From assembly GCF_033954835.1 (NCBI RefSeq), contig NZ_CP121471.1, forward strand, positions 3,466,501 through 3,530,500: a stretch of DNA of 64,000 nucleotides, given 5' to 3'. A program made the translations under genes and the position numbers. The DNA comes from Thiorhodovibrio frisius (GTDB lineage Bacteria > Pseudomonadota > Gammaproteobacteria > Chromatiales > Chromatiaceae). Positions 45,377-54,791 of the stretch are shown piece by piece; the first letter of the stretch is position 1, and every line of letters begins with the position of its first letter. The notes below the pieces were generated by a model. The model did no database searches and was not told where the DNA came from. It worked only from the letters and a program-made list of their open reading frames with translations.

Positions 45377-48019
45377 TCAGTCACGCCGATTCCAGATCAG
45401 CAACTGCCATGGTCGATCAGCGACGAAGTAGTCGCGCACAAGCACTGCCTGTGCATATAAAGTTTCGCCCAGCGGCGGCTCGCCACCGCGACCGGGCGTG
45501 AGCAATTCGCGCTCAAACTGCATCAGCACCCGTCGCCGCGCCGCCGAGGTCAAACGCGCGCCCTGATCCGTGGCAACAAAATCCTGAATACCCACGGTTT
45601 TAAGATTGAATAAACGCAACACCAAGCGGTCAATTCGAGTACGAAAAATCTCCATCAGATCGTACACTAAAGATTCATAGCGATTATCCGGCGCATGTAA
45701 AAAGCCCAGGAAAGGGTTCAGTCCCAACGCCCGTACAATAGAATTCAGACGGATATACAATAAGTGGTAGCAAAAATTTAGCAAACTGTTGCCTGGATCG
45801 GGATTTTGTTGTCGGCGTCTCGCCATGCGTAAAGCCTCTGGTATAATAAGTGTGTTTAGTTCGGCGAAACAGCGCCGTGCAGCAGCGCCTTCCACACCGC
45901 GCAGTTGCGCGACATCCGCAGCTGCCTCGGCACTCTGCATGGCGCGCGCAAGCGCCTGCAACAGCGCTTGCGTGCCAGGATGATAACGCTGCTGAAACAG
46001 CGTGCGATACCCTTCGAGTTTGCCCTTTACTAACGTTTTAGCAAGGTCACAGCGTGCCATCGTATCGAGGCGCTCGAACTTCACCGCTTGGCGATATGCA
46101 ACCCGGTAAGCCGCTGCTGTGTTGGGAATAATTGTTGTCATGCCTTGCCCTGAGCCAAGCTCCAAGCTCAATGGAATATCATGGGCATGACATTGGCGTA
46201 CCAGCGCAGAAGAGAATGAAGCTTGCCCCTGCACGATGATTTCTGATACCCGATGCAATGGCAAACGATCCCCTTCTTGGTCATGACAACGAATGTCCAA
46301 TGTTTGTCCGGAAACGCCGAGAAAACAACCATGTTGGGTGATATACACCGGCTTGCGCACCACCGGTGGTGGTTCGGCGGTGGCCGCTTGCGCGCCGAAG
46401 GCGACGCCGAGAAAAGTCAAGCCGGTGCTGGCCTCTTGCACGATCAGATCGTCCGGCAAAACATCCATGCCAAGCTCTGCGAGTGTCACGCGCGCAGCCT
46501 GGGCCGCAGCTTCGGCCTGCTCGCGGCTGGCCGCGAGTAGAATAAACGCATCATCTTGGCGGACCAAGGTTGCACCCGTAGCCAGCACAGCAGTGTCGAG
46601 CGGCTGCCAGTACAGGTTTAACAGCAAACGTGTGAGTGGATCCGCCCGCTCACCGGCCTCTGCCGAAGTGATCGCGGCCTGCCAACCAGCGCGCAACCAG
46701 GCGCGAAAAGCCCTATCGGCATCAGGCAGCAGCGCATCGAGCGCTTCCGCCAGCCGCTCAGGTACCAGCATGGTCGCCGCCTGAGGCAGATTTGCGGTCG
46801 CCACGAACACCAAGCCATGCTGAAAAGCAGTATGAATGCGCTCGACGGCTGTAGCCAATGAATAGCCCTTGCGATAACTCGGCGTGGGCGCATCAAACAT
46901 CGGATTGAAGATCGGCGCTAGCAAACGGTGCAAATGCCGCAACAGTGCCTGGGGCAGCGGTGCCGGCAAGGATTCCGCGGGTAGCTTTGGGTCCCGCGCC
47001 AGATGTTGTTGCAGAGTCGAGGCAAAACACTCGTCATCGCCGCAACCGGCAACATCGTCCCGCTCGGCCAGTATTTCGGTAGCAAGCGTGCTTAATATTT
47101 TTTTATCGTGTAGATTTTTTTCAAAATAAGCAGGGCCGGGTACATGCAAACGAAAATAACCGCGCCCAAACGTCAGTTCGCGCCCTAGTTGAATTTCCTC
47201 GGCCAACGCGAGATATGGCAGTAAGGGCGCCAGCTCGCCTTTCAGATATAACGGTCCCGTGCAACCGATCAGCCATTGCCGTTGCCCAGGCTGGCTATGC
47301 GAGGCGCGGCTACGTTTTTGCAAACGCCAATACCATGGCAGCAAGGTGATATCGGCGCCAGCAGCCTGGATTGCGGCGCGGCGATCCAGGTCAAGTAATT
47401 TAAGCAATCGCCAGGCCAGATCGCCTAAAAAAAACGTCCGCGATAACTGTGTGGGTTGACCCGGCTTGGTCGCGAACGGATAAGGCGTCAAAAAGTCCAG
47501 CACCGCTTCACTAGCTGCGGGTGGTGCGCAGAGTTGTGCTACGCTGCGGCGCTGTAAATTCTCGAAAGTTTTCAGCCGATAATGCCGCAACCGGGTACCC
47601 GTATACGTATGCAGCGCATCGGCCCAGGCGGCCGCTGCCTCGGGCGCACCAAACAGGCGCCATTCGACCCGATAGGTGATGCCCACCTGCGGGGTCATAC
47701 GCGCCAGGGAACGCCCCGGCAGCCGAAAAATTGCTCGCACGCCTGGTGCCTGATCGCATACGGTTTTCGTCAGACTTTCAATCACGCCCAGCAAGCTGTC
47801 TTGCGTGCGCTTGTCAGCGCGCTCGCAGACTAGCTCGATAGCGCACAGGAACCACACTTGCGCATCAATTTCCGGATCAATGGATAACACATTCGTACTC
47901 GCTGATTCCTGAATTAGATCGTTGGCCATGCGAGCAACCACAGATGGACACGACACGTCTGCGCTTAGTTGAGCCAAGTCGTTTGCGCAGATCGTAGACG
48001 CCCGAGCGATTACTGGCAC
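45377..48019 (-). CDS. cas1: Cas6-RT-Cas1 fusion with a degenerate reverse transcriptase domain
   Basis: An 880-aa, three-part fusion. Residues ~60-300 are Cas6-like, ending in the glycine-rich GRELTFGRGYFRL. Residues ~380-545 keep the outline of a reverse transcriptase (SLATAVERIHTAFQHG; LATGATLVRQDDAFILL; GLTFLGVAFG), but the motif A aspartate, the SPQGG motif and YADD are replaced. From ~554 it is Cas1: KPVYITQHGCFLGV, the glutamate in GVEGAAARRCF, the histidine in GFLHAP and the acidic YDLMEIF are all present, so integrase activity should be kept. GTG 48019 has AGGA upstream; ATG 47929 is an alternative. It diverges from the type III operon. Confidence 0.85.
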   Translation of the reverse strand: MPVIARASTICANDLAQLSADVSCPSVVARMANDLIQESASTNVLSIDPEIDAQVWFLCAIELVCERADKRTQDSLLGVIESLTKTVCDQAPGVRAIFRLPGRSLARMTPQVGITYRVEWRLFGAPEAAAAWADALHTYTGTRLRHYRLKTFENLQRRSVAQLCAPPAASEAVLDFLTPYPFATKPGQPTQLSRTFFLGDLAWRLLKLLDLDRRAAIQAAGADITLLPWYWRLQKRSRASHSQPGQRQWLIGCTGPLYLKGELAPLLPYLALAEEIQLGRELTFGRGYFRLHVPGPAYFEKNLHDKKILSTLATEILAERDDVAGCGDDECFASTLQQHLARDPKLPAESLPAPLPQALLRHLHRLLAPIFNPMFDAPTPSYRKGYSLATAVERIHTAFQHGLVFVATANLPQAATMLVPERLAEALDALLPDADRAFRAWLRAGWQAAITSAEAGERADPLTRLLLNLYWQPLDTAVLATGATLVRQDDAFILLAASREQAEAAAQAARVTLAELGMDVLPDDLIVQEASTGLTFLGVAFGAQAATAEPPPVVRKPVYITQHGCFLGVSGQTLDIRCHDQEGDRLPLHRVSEIIVQGQASFSSALVRQCHAHDIPLSLELGSGQGMTTIIPNTAAAYRVAYRQAVKFERLDTMARCDLAKTLVKGKLEGYRTLFQQRYHPGTQALLQALARAMQSAEAAADVAQLRGVEGAAARRCFAELNTLIIPEALRMARRRQQNPDPGNSLLNFCYHLLYIRLNSIVRALGLNPFLGFLHAPDNRYESLVYDLMEIFRTRIDRLVLRLFNLKTVGIQDFVATDQGARLTSAARRRVLMQFERELLTPGRGGEPPLGETLYAQAVLVRDYFVADRPWQLLIWNRRD

Positions 48020-48108
48020 TTTAAGTTATTATCCTGCTAAGATAGCGCTCGCGACAACCACTGTGGGACACGTTCAACCCTCGCTTTCATTGGAACCGCA
48101 TTGATCCC
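48020..48108. promoter_or_regulatory. Divergent promoter region between cas6-RT-cas1 and the type III operon
   Basis: Only 89 bp separate the two divergent starts, so both promoters must lie here or extend into the genes. I see no convincing -35/-10 pair and no TGGC-N8-TTGC-type sigma54 element. Confidence 0.4.
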
Positions 48109-51100
48109 ATGTCCGCATCTGCTCTGCATCCCTGCCCGCTCGTTTATCTGTTGACGGCCAGTCGCTCGGCTTTGGCCGGAATCGATCTGGATATCGGACA
48201 GTATCGGCAGCTCGAACAAGATATACGCGACGAAGGCTTCAACCTCAAACACATCTGCGCCCCTGAACAACCGGCGGATGCACAACCGGCGGATTTCCCC
48301 GCTTTGCTCGATGCCATTCCTCTGGATGAGCTCACCCGCGCCCGCCCACGTATTGTCGCTTTTATTTATTGGTTGGAGCACTGGGAAGGCATCAAAGACA
48401 AACAGGGACAGCGGTGCTTTGCCGAACTGCATGGCGGCAATTCGGTGATCCGCAATGTTTTGATTCAGCATTTTCGCGGCATCCCGTTTCTCAATATTAA
48501 CGTCGCAGCGAAAGATTTGGCGGGCAAATGGGGCGTCGAATTGGAATGCGAAAAACGGAAACAAGAACTCGCAGAAGCCCAGCAAGCCGGGCCTTATTTT
48601 GCGTGGAAATTCGGCGTGGCCATCCGCGAACTCAACCAGGGCATGGTGCGCCTGCCGTTTGCCGAACAACTGCAACGCCCGCGCGTCGCCGCCGAACCTT
48701 ACGACCAGCTGCTCGCCAGCGCCCGCGCTCTGGGCATACAACACGACACCCTGGCGCGCGCGCTGGCACAAGCCTTCCCGGAAGGCGAGCCGGTCGAGAT
48801 CGTCAAATGCCTCACCGGCCAGCCCGGCGGTGGGCTGTCGGGCGCTTTGGTGTTCGTTGCCCGCACCCGCACGGCAATCCCCAAGCTGATTAAGCTCTGC
48901 GACTGGCACACCGCGCAAGCCGAATACGAAGGCGCCCGCTTTGTCATCGGCCCGCGCTTGACCAACTTTGCCGCCGTTACCGTCACCCCTGGTAACGATA
49001 CCGGCCCGTCGCTGTTTCGCGAAACCGGCTCCGAGCGGGCGCTGGGCTTGCTCGTTTATACGATTGTCGGCACTCCCGGCGGCGATCTGAGCATTCGCAG
49101 TTTGGGCCATGAGCTGACGCAATTGCGCACCGAGCCAAGCCGGATCGACACGCTGCTCCCACGCTTGCAACAAACCCTGGAGCAGGTGCTCGGCCAGTTG
49201 CATGGACGCACGCCGCGCCTGGACAAGCGCACCCTGTGGCAGTGGCTGGGAAATGTGCTGCCGCCGCTGTATCGCATCGAATTGTCTGACGACAGCGAGG
49301 CCACAGCAACCACGCTGGTGTCCTACCACGCGCAAGGCTTCAAACCCGAAAGCGCCGCCTTGCTGGCGGCAACGGACTGGCGCGCGTTGACCGAGGGCGC
49401 CGTCATCGAGTTGACCGATGCGCCGCTGGTCGAAATCGCTATGGACGCCAACACCGTCACCGTGACCCATCCCGATCTGGGGTTTCGTCTCAACTGCGTC
49501 GGCTCCCCGATCAACACATTGCTTAAAGATCGCCAAGATGTCAAAACCGGCCATCCGCTGCGGGTGCGCGGGCGCGTCACGCTGGCGCCGCCGCCGGATT
49601 GGGTGCGGGCGCTGAATGCCGATGCTTCCGTCGCCTGGCTGCTGCCGCAGACCTGGGAAGCCGCCGCCCGCCTGCCATTCGCGTTGTCTTTTTCCGGTCA
49701 TGCCGGCGCCATTCACGGCGATCTGAATCTGGATAATCTGCAATTTTCCGACGCCACCCATCTGGGCTGGCTGATCGACTTCGAGCGCAGCGTCGCCGAT
49801 GGCTTGATCGCCTTCGATTTTGCCAAGCTGGAAGTCGAACTGCTGGCGCATCAGCTGATCCCGGCGCTGCTGACCATAGCCGAACGCTTTCTGCACCTGG
49901 TGCCGGATGCGCCGCAGTTGCTGACGACGATCCTGATGTCGGTGAACAGTTTTGCCGGCACGCCAGCAGCCATTCTGCCGTTATGGCGCACGCTGGCGCG
50001 TGATCGCGGTCTGTTGATCGACTGCTTCGAGCCGGGAAGCCTCACCCATCTGGAAGGCTTGTTGACGATGCTGGCGGCAATGCGTCTGCGCGCCAGAACG
50101 CTGCTGACCACTCGCCACGCCAGCGATGAACCGCCCGACGATTTGGCGATGGCACTGACCGTCTATGCCCTGGTCGCCAGCAAGTTTGCTGACCGCGCCG
50201 GTTATAAACAGCGCGTTACTTATCTGCAACAGGTAGCCGAACATTACGCCCAGTGGTGGTGGCTCGATGACTCGGCAAGCACTGCCGATAACGCCGACCC
50301 CGCTCAGGTGCTGGCGCCTCATTGTCGCCATGTTACGCCCGCTGCCGCGCGCGCCATCGACCATTATTGTTATACGGTGGCGCAGGAACCGCCCACACCT
50401 TCGCTGCTGGCCAGCGTGACCCGCACCTTGCAAGGGACAGTCAGACCGTTGACATGGCCGGAGTCTGCGACGGTTTGGGATGTCGCCTCCACCGGCTGCG
50501 TTGCCAATATCAGCCCGATCGTCGGCTATTTGTGGCTGATGGCGCGCCGCCAGCAGGAAGCGGACTTGATCGTGCCGAAAAGCGCCTCGCAAGGCGCCAG
50601 TTGCGGCACCGTCGATGTTCTCGCCGCCGGTGGCTATCGGTTCCCGGATACGCCCGCCCGGATTCAACAGCAGGTTAATGAATATGGTGGCGTCTTTTGC
50701 CGCCAAAGCGATGCCATCGCCCGCGTCGATCGAGTCACCATGCGGCGGCGCAAGGCGCGCAATCTCATGAAACATCCCGTCCTGACCCTGGCCTCGATTC
50801 TGGCCAAGAAGCAGTTGTTGGGCGACACCCATGCCGTGCTGGACATCAAACTCGGGCGCGATAGCAAATGGATCGTCTCCGATCCCGACCAGGCGGCGCG
50901 GCTCTGCGGCACCCAAACCCGGCACCGCACCCTGCACCCGGAACCGGACGTCATCGCTGCACTGCAAGCCGCGCTGGCACCGATGCTGGGAGCGCCGCAA
51001 ACGACCCAGGATAACCTATTGTGTTACCACGACGCCGCCGGGATCGCCGACACCTCGATACGCGAACTGCGCGTGCTTGCCAGCAGTGCCGACGTGCCGC

Positions 51101-51717
51101 AAGGGCGCGCCATCGGGCGACTGCTGATTTTGCACCAGCTCGATCAAACCCTGAGCCAAGATGATCCCTGGAGCGACTGGCCGGCGGCCTATCGCACCTT
51201 TTATCTGGAGACGTTGAAACGCGCCTGTGCCGTGCCGGAGACGGTCTCGACCGCCGCGCTGGGCGCTGCCTGGCAAGCACTCAAACAGCAATTGCCGATC
51301 TTCGATGCGTCCGGCGGACACGAATACAAGAAACTGTTTGAAGCGCTCCGGCGCGTCCTCAACTCCGATCAACCGGAACAACGCCATCATGCCCACCCCT
51401 TGCTGCCCGAGCAAGCGCACGCCGACGATGTGCATGTCGTATCTGTGTGCGCGCCGCGCGCCGGACATCTCAACTTTCTCGATGCCTACGCCCTCGATGC
51501 CCTGTTCGAGGCATTGTGCGGCAACGACCTCTTTGATGCTGCCGTGGGAATCTGGTTGCACAGTCTGCCCGGAGAACCCGTGACGCCGGCACGTCCCTTG
51601 CTCACCGTTTTCTTTCGTCCGGCCACGATGCCGGAACGCACGCTGGGCCAGCGCCTGGATGCGTTGTTGCACGATTCAGCACACATCGACCCGGCGGCGG
51701 AGCGCGATCCGGCATGA
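48109..51717 (+). CDS. Kinase-like / nucleoside phosphorylase-like fusion protein, type III CRISPR-associated
   Basis: A 1202-aa multidomain protein heading the cas10 operon. Residues 1-235 are unrecognised. Residues ~237-560 look like an aminoglycoside-phosphotransferase-type fold: GQPGGGLSGALVFVAR as N-lobe, then HGDLNLDNLQF and WLIDFERS as catalytic and metal-binding loops (~534-555). Residues ~789-1180 resemble thymidine/AMP phosphorylase: WDVASTGCVANISPIVG, GTVDVLAAGGYRFP, the conserved LASILAKK with DIKLGRDSKW, and a C-terminal VGIWLHSLPGEPVTPARPLL. The KHSxGG phosphate motif is changed to VASTG, so activity may be altered. Translation is coupled to the next gene by ATGA. Confidence 0.7.
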   Translation: MSASALHPCPLVYLLTASRSALAGIDLDIGQYRQLEQDIRDEGFNLKHICAPEQPADAQPADFPALLDAIPLDELTRARPRIVAFIYWLEHWEGIKDKQGQRCFAELHGGNSVIRNVLIQHFRGIPFLNINVAAKDLAGKWGVELECEKRKQELAEAQQAGPYFAWKFGVAIRELNQGMVRLPFAEQLQRPRVAAEPYDQLLASARALGIQHDTLARALAQAFPEGEPVEIVKCLTGQPGGGLSGALVFVARTRTAIPKLIKLCDWHTAQAEYEGARFVIGPRLTNFAAVTVTPGNDTGPSLFRETGSERALGLLVYTIVGTPGGDLSIRSLGHELTQLRTEPSRIDTLLPRLQQTLEQVLGQLHGRTPRLDKRTLWQWLGNVLPPLYRIELSDDSEATATTLVSYHAQGFKPESAALLAATDWRALTEGAVIELTDAPLVEIAMDANTVTVTHPDLGFRLNCVGSPINTLLKDRQDVKTGHPLRVRGRVTLAPPPDWVRALNADASVAWLLPQTWEAAARLPFALSFSGHAGAIHGDLNLDNLQFSDATHLGWLIDFERSVADGLIAFDFAKLEVELLAHQLIPALLTIAERFLHLVPDAPQLLTTILMSVNSFAGTPAAILPLWRTLARDRGLLIDCFEPGSLTHLEGLLTMLAAMRLRARTLLTTRHASDEPPDDLAMALTVYALVASKFADRAGYKQRVTYLQQVAEHYAQWWWLDDSASTADNADPAQVLAPHCRHVTPAAARAIDHYCYTVAQEPPTPSLLASVTRTLQGTVRPLTWPESATVWDVASTGCVANISPIVGYLWLMARRQQEADLIVPKSASQGASCGTVDVLAAGGYRFPDTPARIQQQVNEYGGVFCRQSDAIARVDRVTMRRRKARNLMKHPVLTLASILAKKQLLGDTHAVLDIKLGRDSKWIVSDPDQAARLCGTQTRHRTLHPEPDVIAALQAALAPMLGAPQTTQDNLLCYHDAAGIADTSIRELRVLASSADVPQGRAIGRLLILHQLDQTLSQDDPWSDWPAAYRTFYLETLKRACAVPETVSTAALGAAWQALKQQLPIFDASGGHEYKKLFEALRRVLNSDQPEQRHHAHPLLPEQAHADDVHVVSVCAPRAGHLNFLDAYALDALFEALCGNDLFDAAVGIWLHSLPGEPVTPARPLLTVFFRPATMPERTLGQRLDALLHDSAHIDPAAERDPA

Positions 51718-52580
51718 AATGCTTGACCTGGAACATCCAATGGGGCAAAGGCGAGGACGGGCGCGTCGATCTGGATCGCATCGCTGCTGTCGTGCGGCGT
51801 CAGGAGGTCGATCTGGTGTGCCTTCAGGAAGTGTGCCGGAACTTCCCCGCCAACACCGGCAGCGCCGAACCCGATCAAGTCGCTGGTCTGCGGCGGCGTC
51901 TGCCCGACTATGCGCTCGAATTCGGCCCCGCCGTCGATTTGCGGATCGAGGGGCAGGTGTGTCAATTCGGCAATCTCACTCTCAGCCGTTGGCCGGTGCT
52001 GGCCGTGGTGCATCATGCGCTGCCGCGCCCGTCGGTGGCCGGGCTGGATGCCCAGCGCGCGGCGCTGGAATTGCTCATCGATGGCCCTTGGGGGCCGCTG
52101 CGGGCGATCAACCTGCATCTGGAATATTACGCCCCGGCGGCACGGCAGGCGCAAGCCGCCTATCTGCTGGAACGCCATCGCGATGCCGTCGCCTGGGCGC
52201 AGCAGCCGATCGGGCAGGCCAACACCGACCCAACACCGATGCGCACCCTGCCGCGCCCGATGAGCACCCTGCTTTGCGGCGATTTCAACGGCCCGCCGGA
52301 CGATCCGGCCCTGCGGCATCTGCTGACAGAAGCGGCCACCACCGCCGCGCCGCTCCACGATGCCTGGCGCTGGCGCTATCCCGAACAGCCGCACCCGCGG
52401 ACGTTGGGTTTGCACACCCCAGGGCGCGATCCAACCGAAGCGCAGTGTTTCGATTACTTTTTACTCACCGAGGACTTGGCCCGACGTGTGCAAACGCTGG
52501 ACAGCGATCCGCTCTGCGCCGCCTCCGATCATCAACCGCTGTGGCTGACCCTGGCCGATGAGAGGACACCCCGATCATGA
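51714..52580 (+). CDS. Endonuclease/exonuclease/phosphatase (EEP) family enzyme, CRISPR-associated
   Basis: A 288-aa protein with the complete EEP signature: TWNIQWGK (Asn), VCLQEV (metal-binding Glu), NLHLEYYAP, CGDFNGPPDD (Asp, Asn) and the C-terminal CAASDHQPLWL with the catalytic His. Family members cleave phosphodiester or phosphate ester bonds, including DNases, sphingomyelinases and 2'-5' oligoadenylate phosphodiesterase. No signal peptide is seen, so it is cytoplasmic. Start and stop overlap both neighbours by 4 bp. A role in degrading Cas10-made signal or target nucleic acid is inferred from position. Confidence 0.82.
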   Translation: MKCLTWNIQWGKGEDGRVDLDRIAAVVRRQEVDLVCLQEVCRNFPANTGSAEPDQVAGLRRRLPDYALEFGPAVDLRIEGQVCQFGNLTLSRWPVLAVVHHALPRPSVAGLDAQRAALELLIDGPWGPLRAINLHLEYYAPAARQAQAAYLLERHRDAVAWAQQPIGQANTDPTPMRTLPRPMSTLLCGDFNGPPDDPALRHLLTEAATTAAPLHDAWRWRYPEQPHPRTLGLHTPGRDPTEAQCFDYFLLTEDLARRVQTLDSDPLCAASDHQPLWLTLADERTPRS

Positions 52581-54229
52581 CATATTATGTGTATGCTTTC
52601 GAGGCCAAGGACATTCAGGAATACATCCTGGAGCGCACCCGTCTGGCCGAAATGATGGGCGCCAGCGGCCTGATCGATGCGATATGCAGCGCCATGCTCG
52701 ACGCGGCCCTGAGCGCGCTGGCGCTGGCGGATAAGCGGGATTTTCACACCGCGCGCCGGGGCGGCGGCGGCTTTACCCTGGTGTTTCAAAAAGCCGAACC
52801 AGCGCACGCGCTGCGCGATCTGATCAGCCTGATCATGCCGCAATTCGCCCCCGATCTGCCCTTTGTTCATGCCATCGGTGATGACCGCGATGAACGGCTT
52901 GCCATCGAAGCCGCCTTGCGCCAACTGCCCATCGCGCAACAACAGCCGGTCTTGCCGCTGCCGCTGGCGACGCCGCCGCTGCATCGGGCGCCGCGGACCG
53001 GCCTGCCGGCCTGGGGACATTTTCCCAAAGTTGATGGCGAAGCGATCGATCGGGCGGCACTGGCCAAGCGGCGTTTTACGCAAGACCGTTTGGGCAAGAA
53101 ATTTTCTTTGGGCGACGACAGCACCGTGTGGCCGCGCAATCTCAATCCGAACGACCTCAATCCGAACGACCCCGGTGCCAGCGCCGAAAATCTGTTTCCG
53201 TTTCATAATGCCAACCATCGGGTCGCCATCGTCCATATCGATGGTAATGGCTTTGGGCAAGCCTTGCAGGATATCCGCACCGCCACCAACAACAGCAGCG
53301 GCGAACAGGCGATCACGGTGGAATTCGCCTTTTCGCAACTGGTCGAGGCCATGAGCTGCGAGGCGGCGCAAGAGGCGACGATGGAAGTGTTACTCGATCA
53401 AGCGGTCGCCACGGAACAGGAGACATCGATCATGCCCGCCCGCCCGCTGGTGCTCGGCGGCGACGATTTAACCATGATCCTGCGCGCCGATCTGGCGCTG
53501 GATTTTGTCGAGCATTACATGCGGGCGTTTGAGCGAATTTCCGCCGCCAAGATCAAAGAATTTGCCAAGCATCATCAGGGCATCAAGCCAAAGACTCACT
53601 GTATGACCACCTGCGCCGGCGTCGTTTTTGTCGGCGCCAAGCGTCCGTTCGACCGCGCCTACCGGCTGGCCGAAGCCTTATGCGCCGAGGCCAAACAATG
53701 CAGCGCCCGCCATGCCCCCGCCGGCGGCCCGGCGCCGTCCTTTCTCGCTTTTGGCGATTCGACCGCCAGTTTGTCATGCGACGACGATGTGTTGGTCACC
53801 TCGTCGGCAGGAACGCGCCTTGCCGGCACGGCTTACCATCTTGGGGTGATCTCCGCACCTGATGCGCCTGAGTTTGATGCACTCAAGGCGTTGAAAACAT
53901 TGTATGTTGACCGGCAGGCCGAACTTGCGCGCAGCGCCCTCAACGATGTGATTGTGCAACTGCGCCATGACGAAACCGAAGCCGAACGGCGCTGGAAACG
54001 CTGGTTGGCGGTGATCGCCCGTCGCGGCGAAACCGGCGCGGCACTGAGACAGCAATGGCAAGCGCATCTGGCCCGAGTCGCGCCCAGCCATCGTGCCGAT
54101 CCGACCCGGACGCCGGTGCTGGAGCGGGTGGATGAGCGGACGCAGCAGCGGACGGGCGCCTTTTCCCCTCTTGGCGATCTGCTCGCCTGGCTGAAAGCGG
54201 AGGCACGATTCAATGACAGCGACACCTGA
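52577..54229 (+). CDS. cas10: Cas10, type III CRISPR large subunit without HD domain
   Basis: A 550-aa protein. The N-terminus FEAKDIQEYILERTRLAEMMGAS is the typical start of a Cas10 palm-type domain (as in Cmr2/Csm1 after the HD part). Palm motifs VHIDGNGFG (~220) and the cyclase motif LGGDDLTMI (~294) are intact, so cyclic oligoadenylate synthesis is plausible. There is no N-terminal HD nuclease. It is shorter than most Cas10. Coupled to the EEP gene (ATGA) and overlapping the next Cas7 gene by 17 bp. Confidence 0.85.
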   Translation: MTYYVYAFEAKDIQEYILERTRLAEMMGASGLIDAICSAMLDAALSALALADKRDFHTARRGGGGFTLVFQKAEPAHALRDLISLIMPQFAPDLPFVHAIGDDRDERLAIEAALRQLPIAQQQPVLPLPLATPPLHRAPRTGLPAWGHFPKVDGEAIDRAALAKRRFTQDRLGKKFSLGDDSTVWPRNLNPNDLNPNDPGASAENLFPFHNANHRVAIVHIDGNGFGQALQDIRTATNNSSGEQAITVEFAFSQLVEAMSCEAAQEATMEVLLDQAVATEQETSIMPARPLVLGGDDLTMILRADLALDFVEHYMRAFERISAAKIKEFAKHHQGIKPKTHCMTTCAGVVFVGAKRPFDRAYRLAEALCAEAKQCSARHAPAGGPAPSFLAFGDSTASLSCDDDVLVTSSAGTRLAGTAYHLGVISAPDAPEFDALKALKTLYVDRQAELARSALNDVIVQLRHDETEAERRWKRWLAVIARRGETGAALRQQWQAHLARVAPSHRADPTRTPVLERVDERTQQRTGAFSPLGDLLAWLKAEARFNDSDT

Positions 54230-54791
54230 ACAAACCGTGTGGCTCGTGATCGATATTCTGGACGACTGGCTCCCCGGCACCGGCCAGGCCGGCGGCACCC
54301 ATCTCGACGAACTGGCTGATCGCGAGCTGGGCTTGCCCTATCTGAGCGGCAAGCATCTCAAGGGTCTGCTGCGGCAGGGCATCCAATGCGCCGCGCACTG
54401 GGGACATCTGCCCCAGGACAGCGCCGACCTGCTTTTTGGCACCCAGGAAGCCAGCGCCCCGGCGCGCCTGCGGATCGAAAACGCCCGCTTGCCGGCGCCC
54501 GTGCGCGCGCACTGCCACGCCCAGCCCACCGCCGGCGCCGCCCTGTTTCGCGAACGCATGGCCACCGCCATCGACCCGAACACCGGCGCCGCCAAAGCAC
54601 GCTCGCTGCGCGCGTTCGAGGTGGTGGTGCCGCTGCGTCTGGAAGCGCGCGTCGCGTGTTTCGACCCGACCGCCATCCTCGACTGGCGTGCCTGGCTGGA
54701 ACAAGGCGCCGCCCTGGTGCGCGCCGTCGGCAAACAGCGCAATCGCGGCTTCGGGCGCGCCCAACTGACGCTGGAGGAACGCCGCGCATGA
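54213..54791 (+). CDS. Cas7-family RAMP protein (Csm3/Cmr4-like)
   Basis: A 192-aa RAMP protein: LPYLSGKHLKGLLRQGIQ is the conserved helix after the first strand, and VRAVGKQRNRGFGRAQL is the glycine-rich loop near the C-terminus. It is somewhat short for Cas7. A thumb-like part with RIENARLPAPV lies between. Probably a backbone subunit that binds crRNA. Overlaps cas10 and, by ATGA, the next gene. Confidence 0.75.
   Translation: MTATPEQTVWLVIDILDDWLPGTGQAGGTHLDELADRELGLPYLSGKHLKGLLRQGIQCAAHWGHLPQDSADLLFGTQEASAPARLRIENARLPAPVRAHCHAQPTAGAALFRERMATAIDPNTGAAKARSLRAFEVVVPLRLEARVACFDPTAILDWRAWLEQGAALVRAVGKQRNRGFGRAQLTLEERRA

Noticed and set aside
45236-45460. Plus-strand 74-codon frame over the lone repeat
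   Set aside because: It overlaps the end of cas6-RT-cas1, has no recognisable protein content and no good ribosome binding site.
48020-48108. Sigma54-type promoter (GG-N10-GC) for the divergent cas genes
   Set aside because: No element with correct spacing was found by eye here or in the presumed leader at 63060-63222; a position-weight search over all upstream regions would decide.
48037-51000. Long minus-strand frames (619 and 339 codons) opposite the kinase/phosphorylase gene
   Set aside because: Antisense to a gene with recognisable domains and coupled neighbours; no motif is seen in them.
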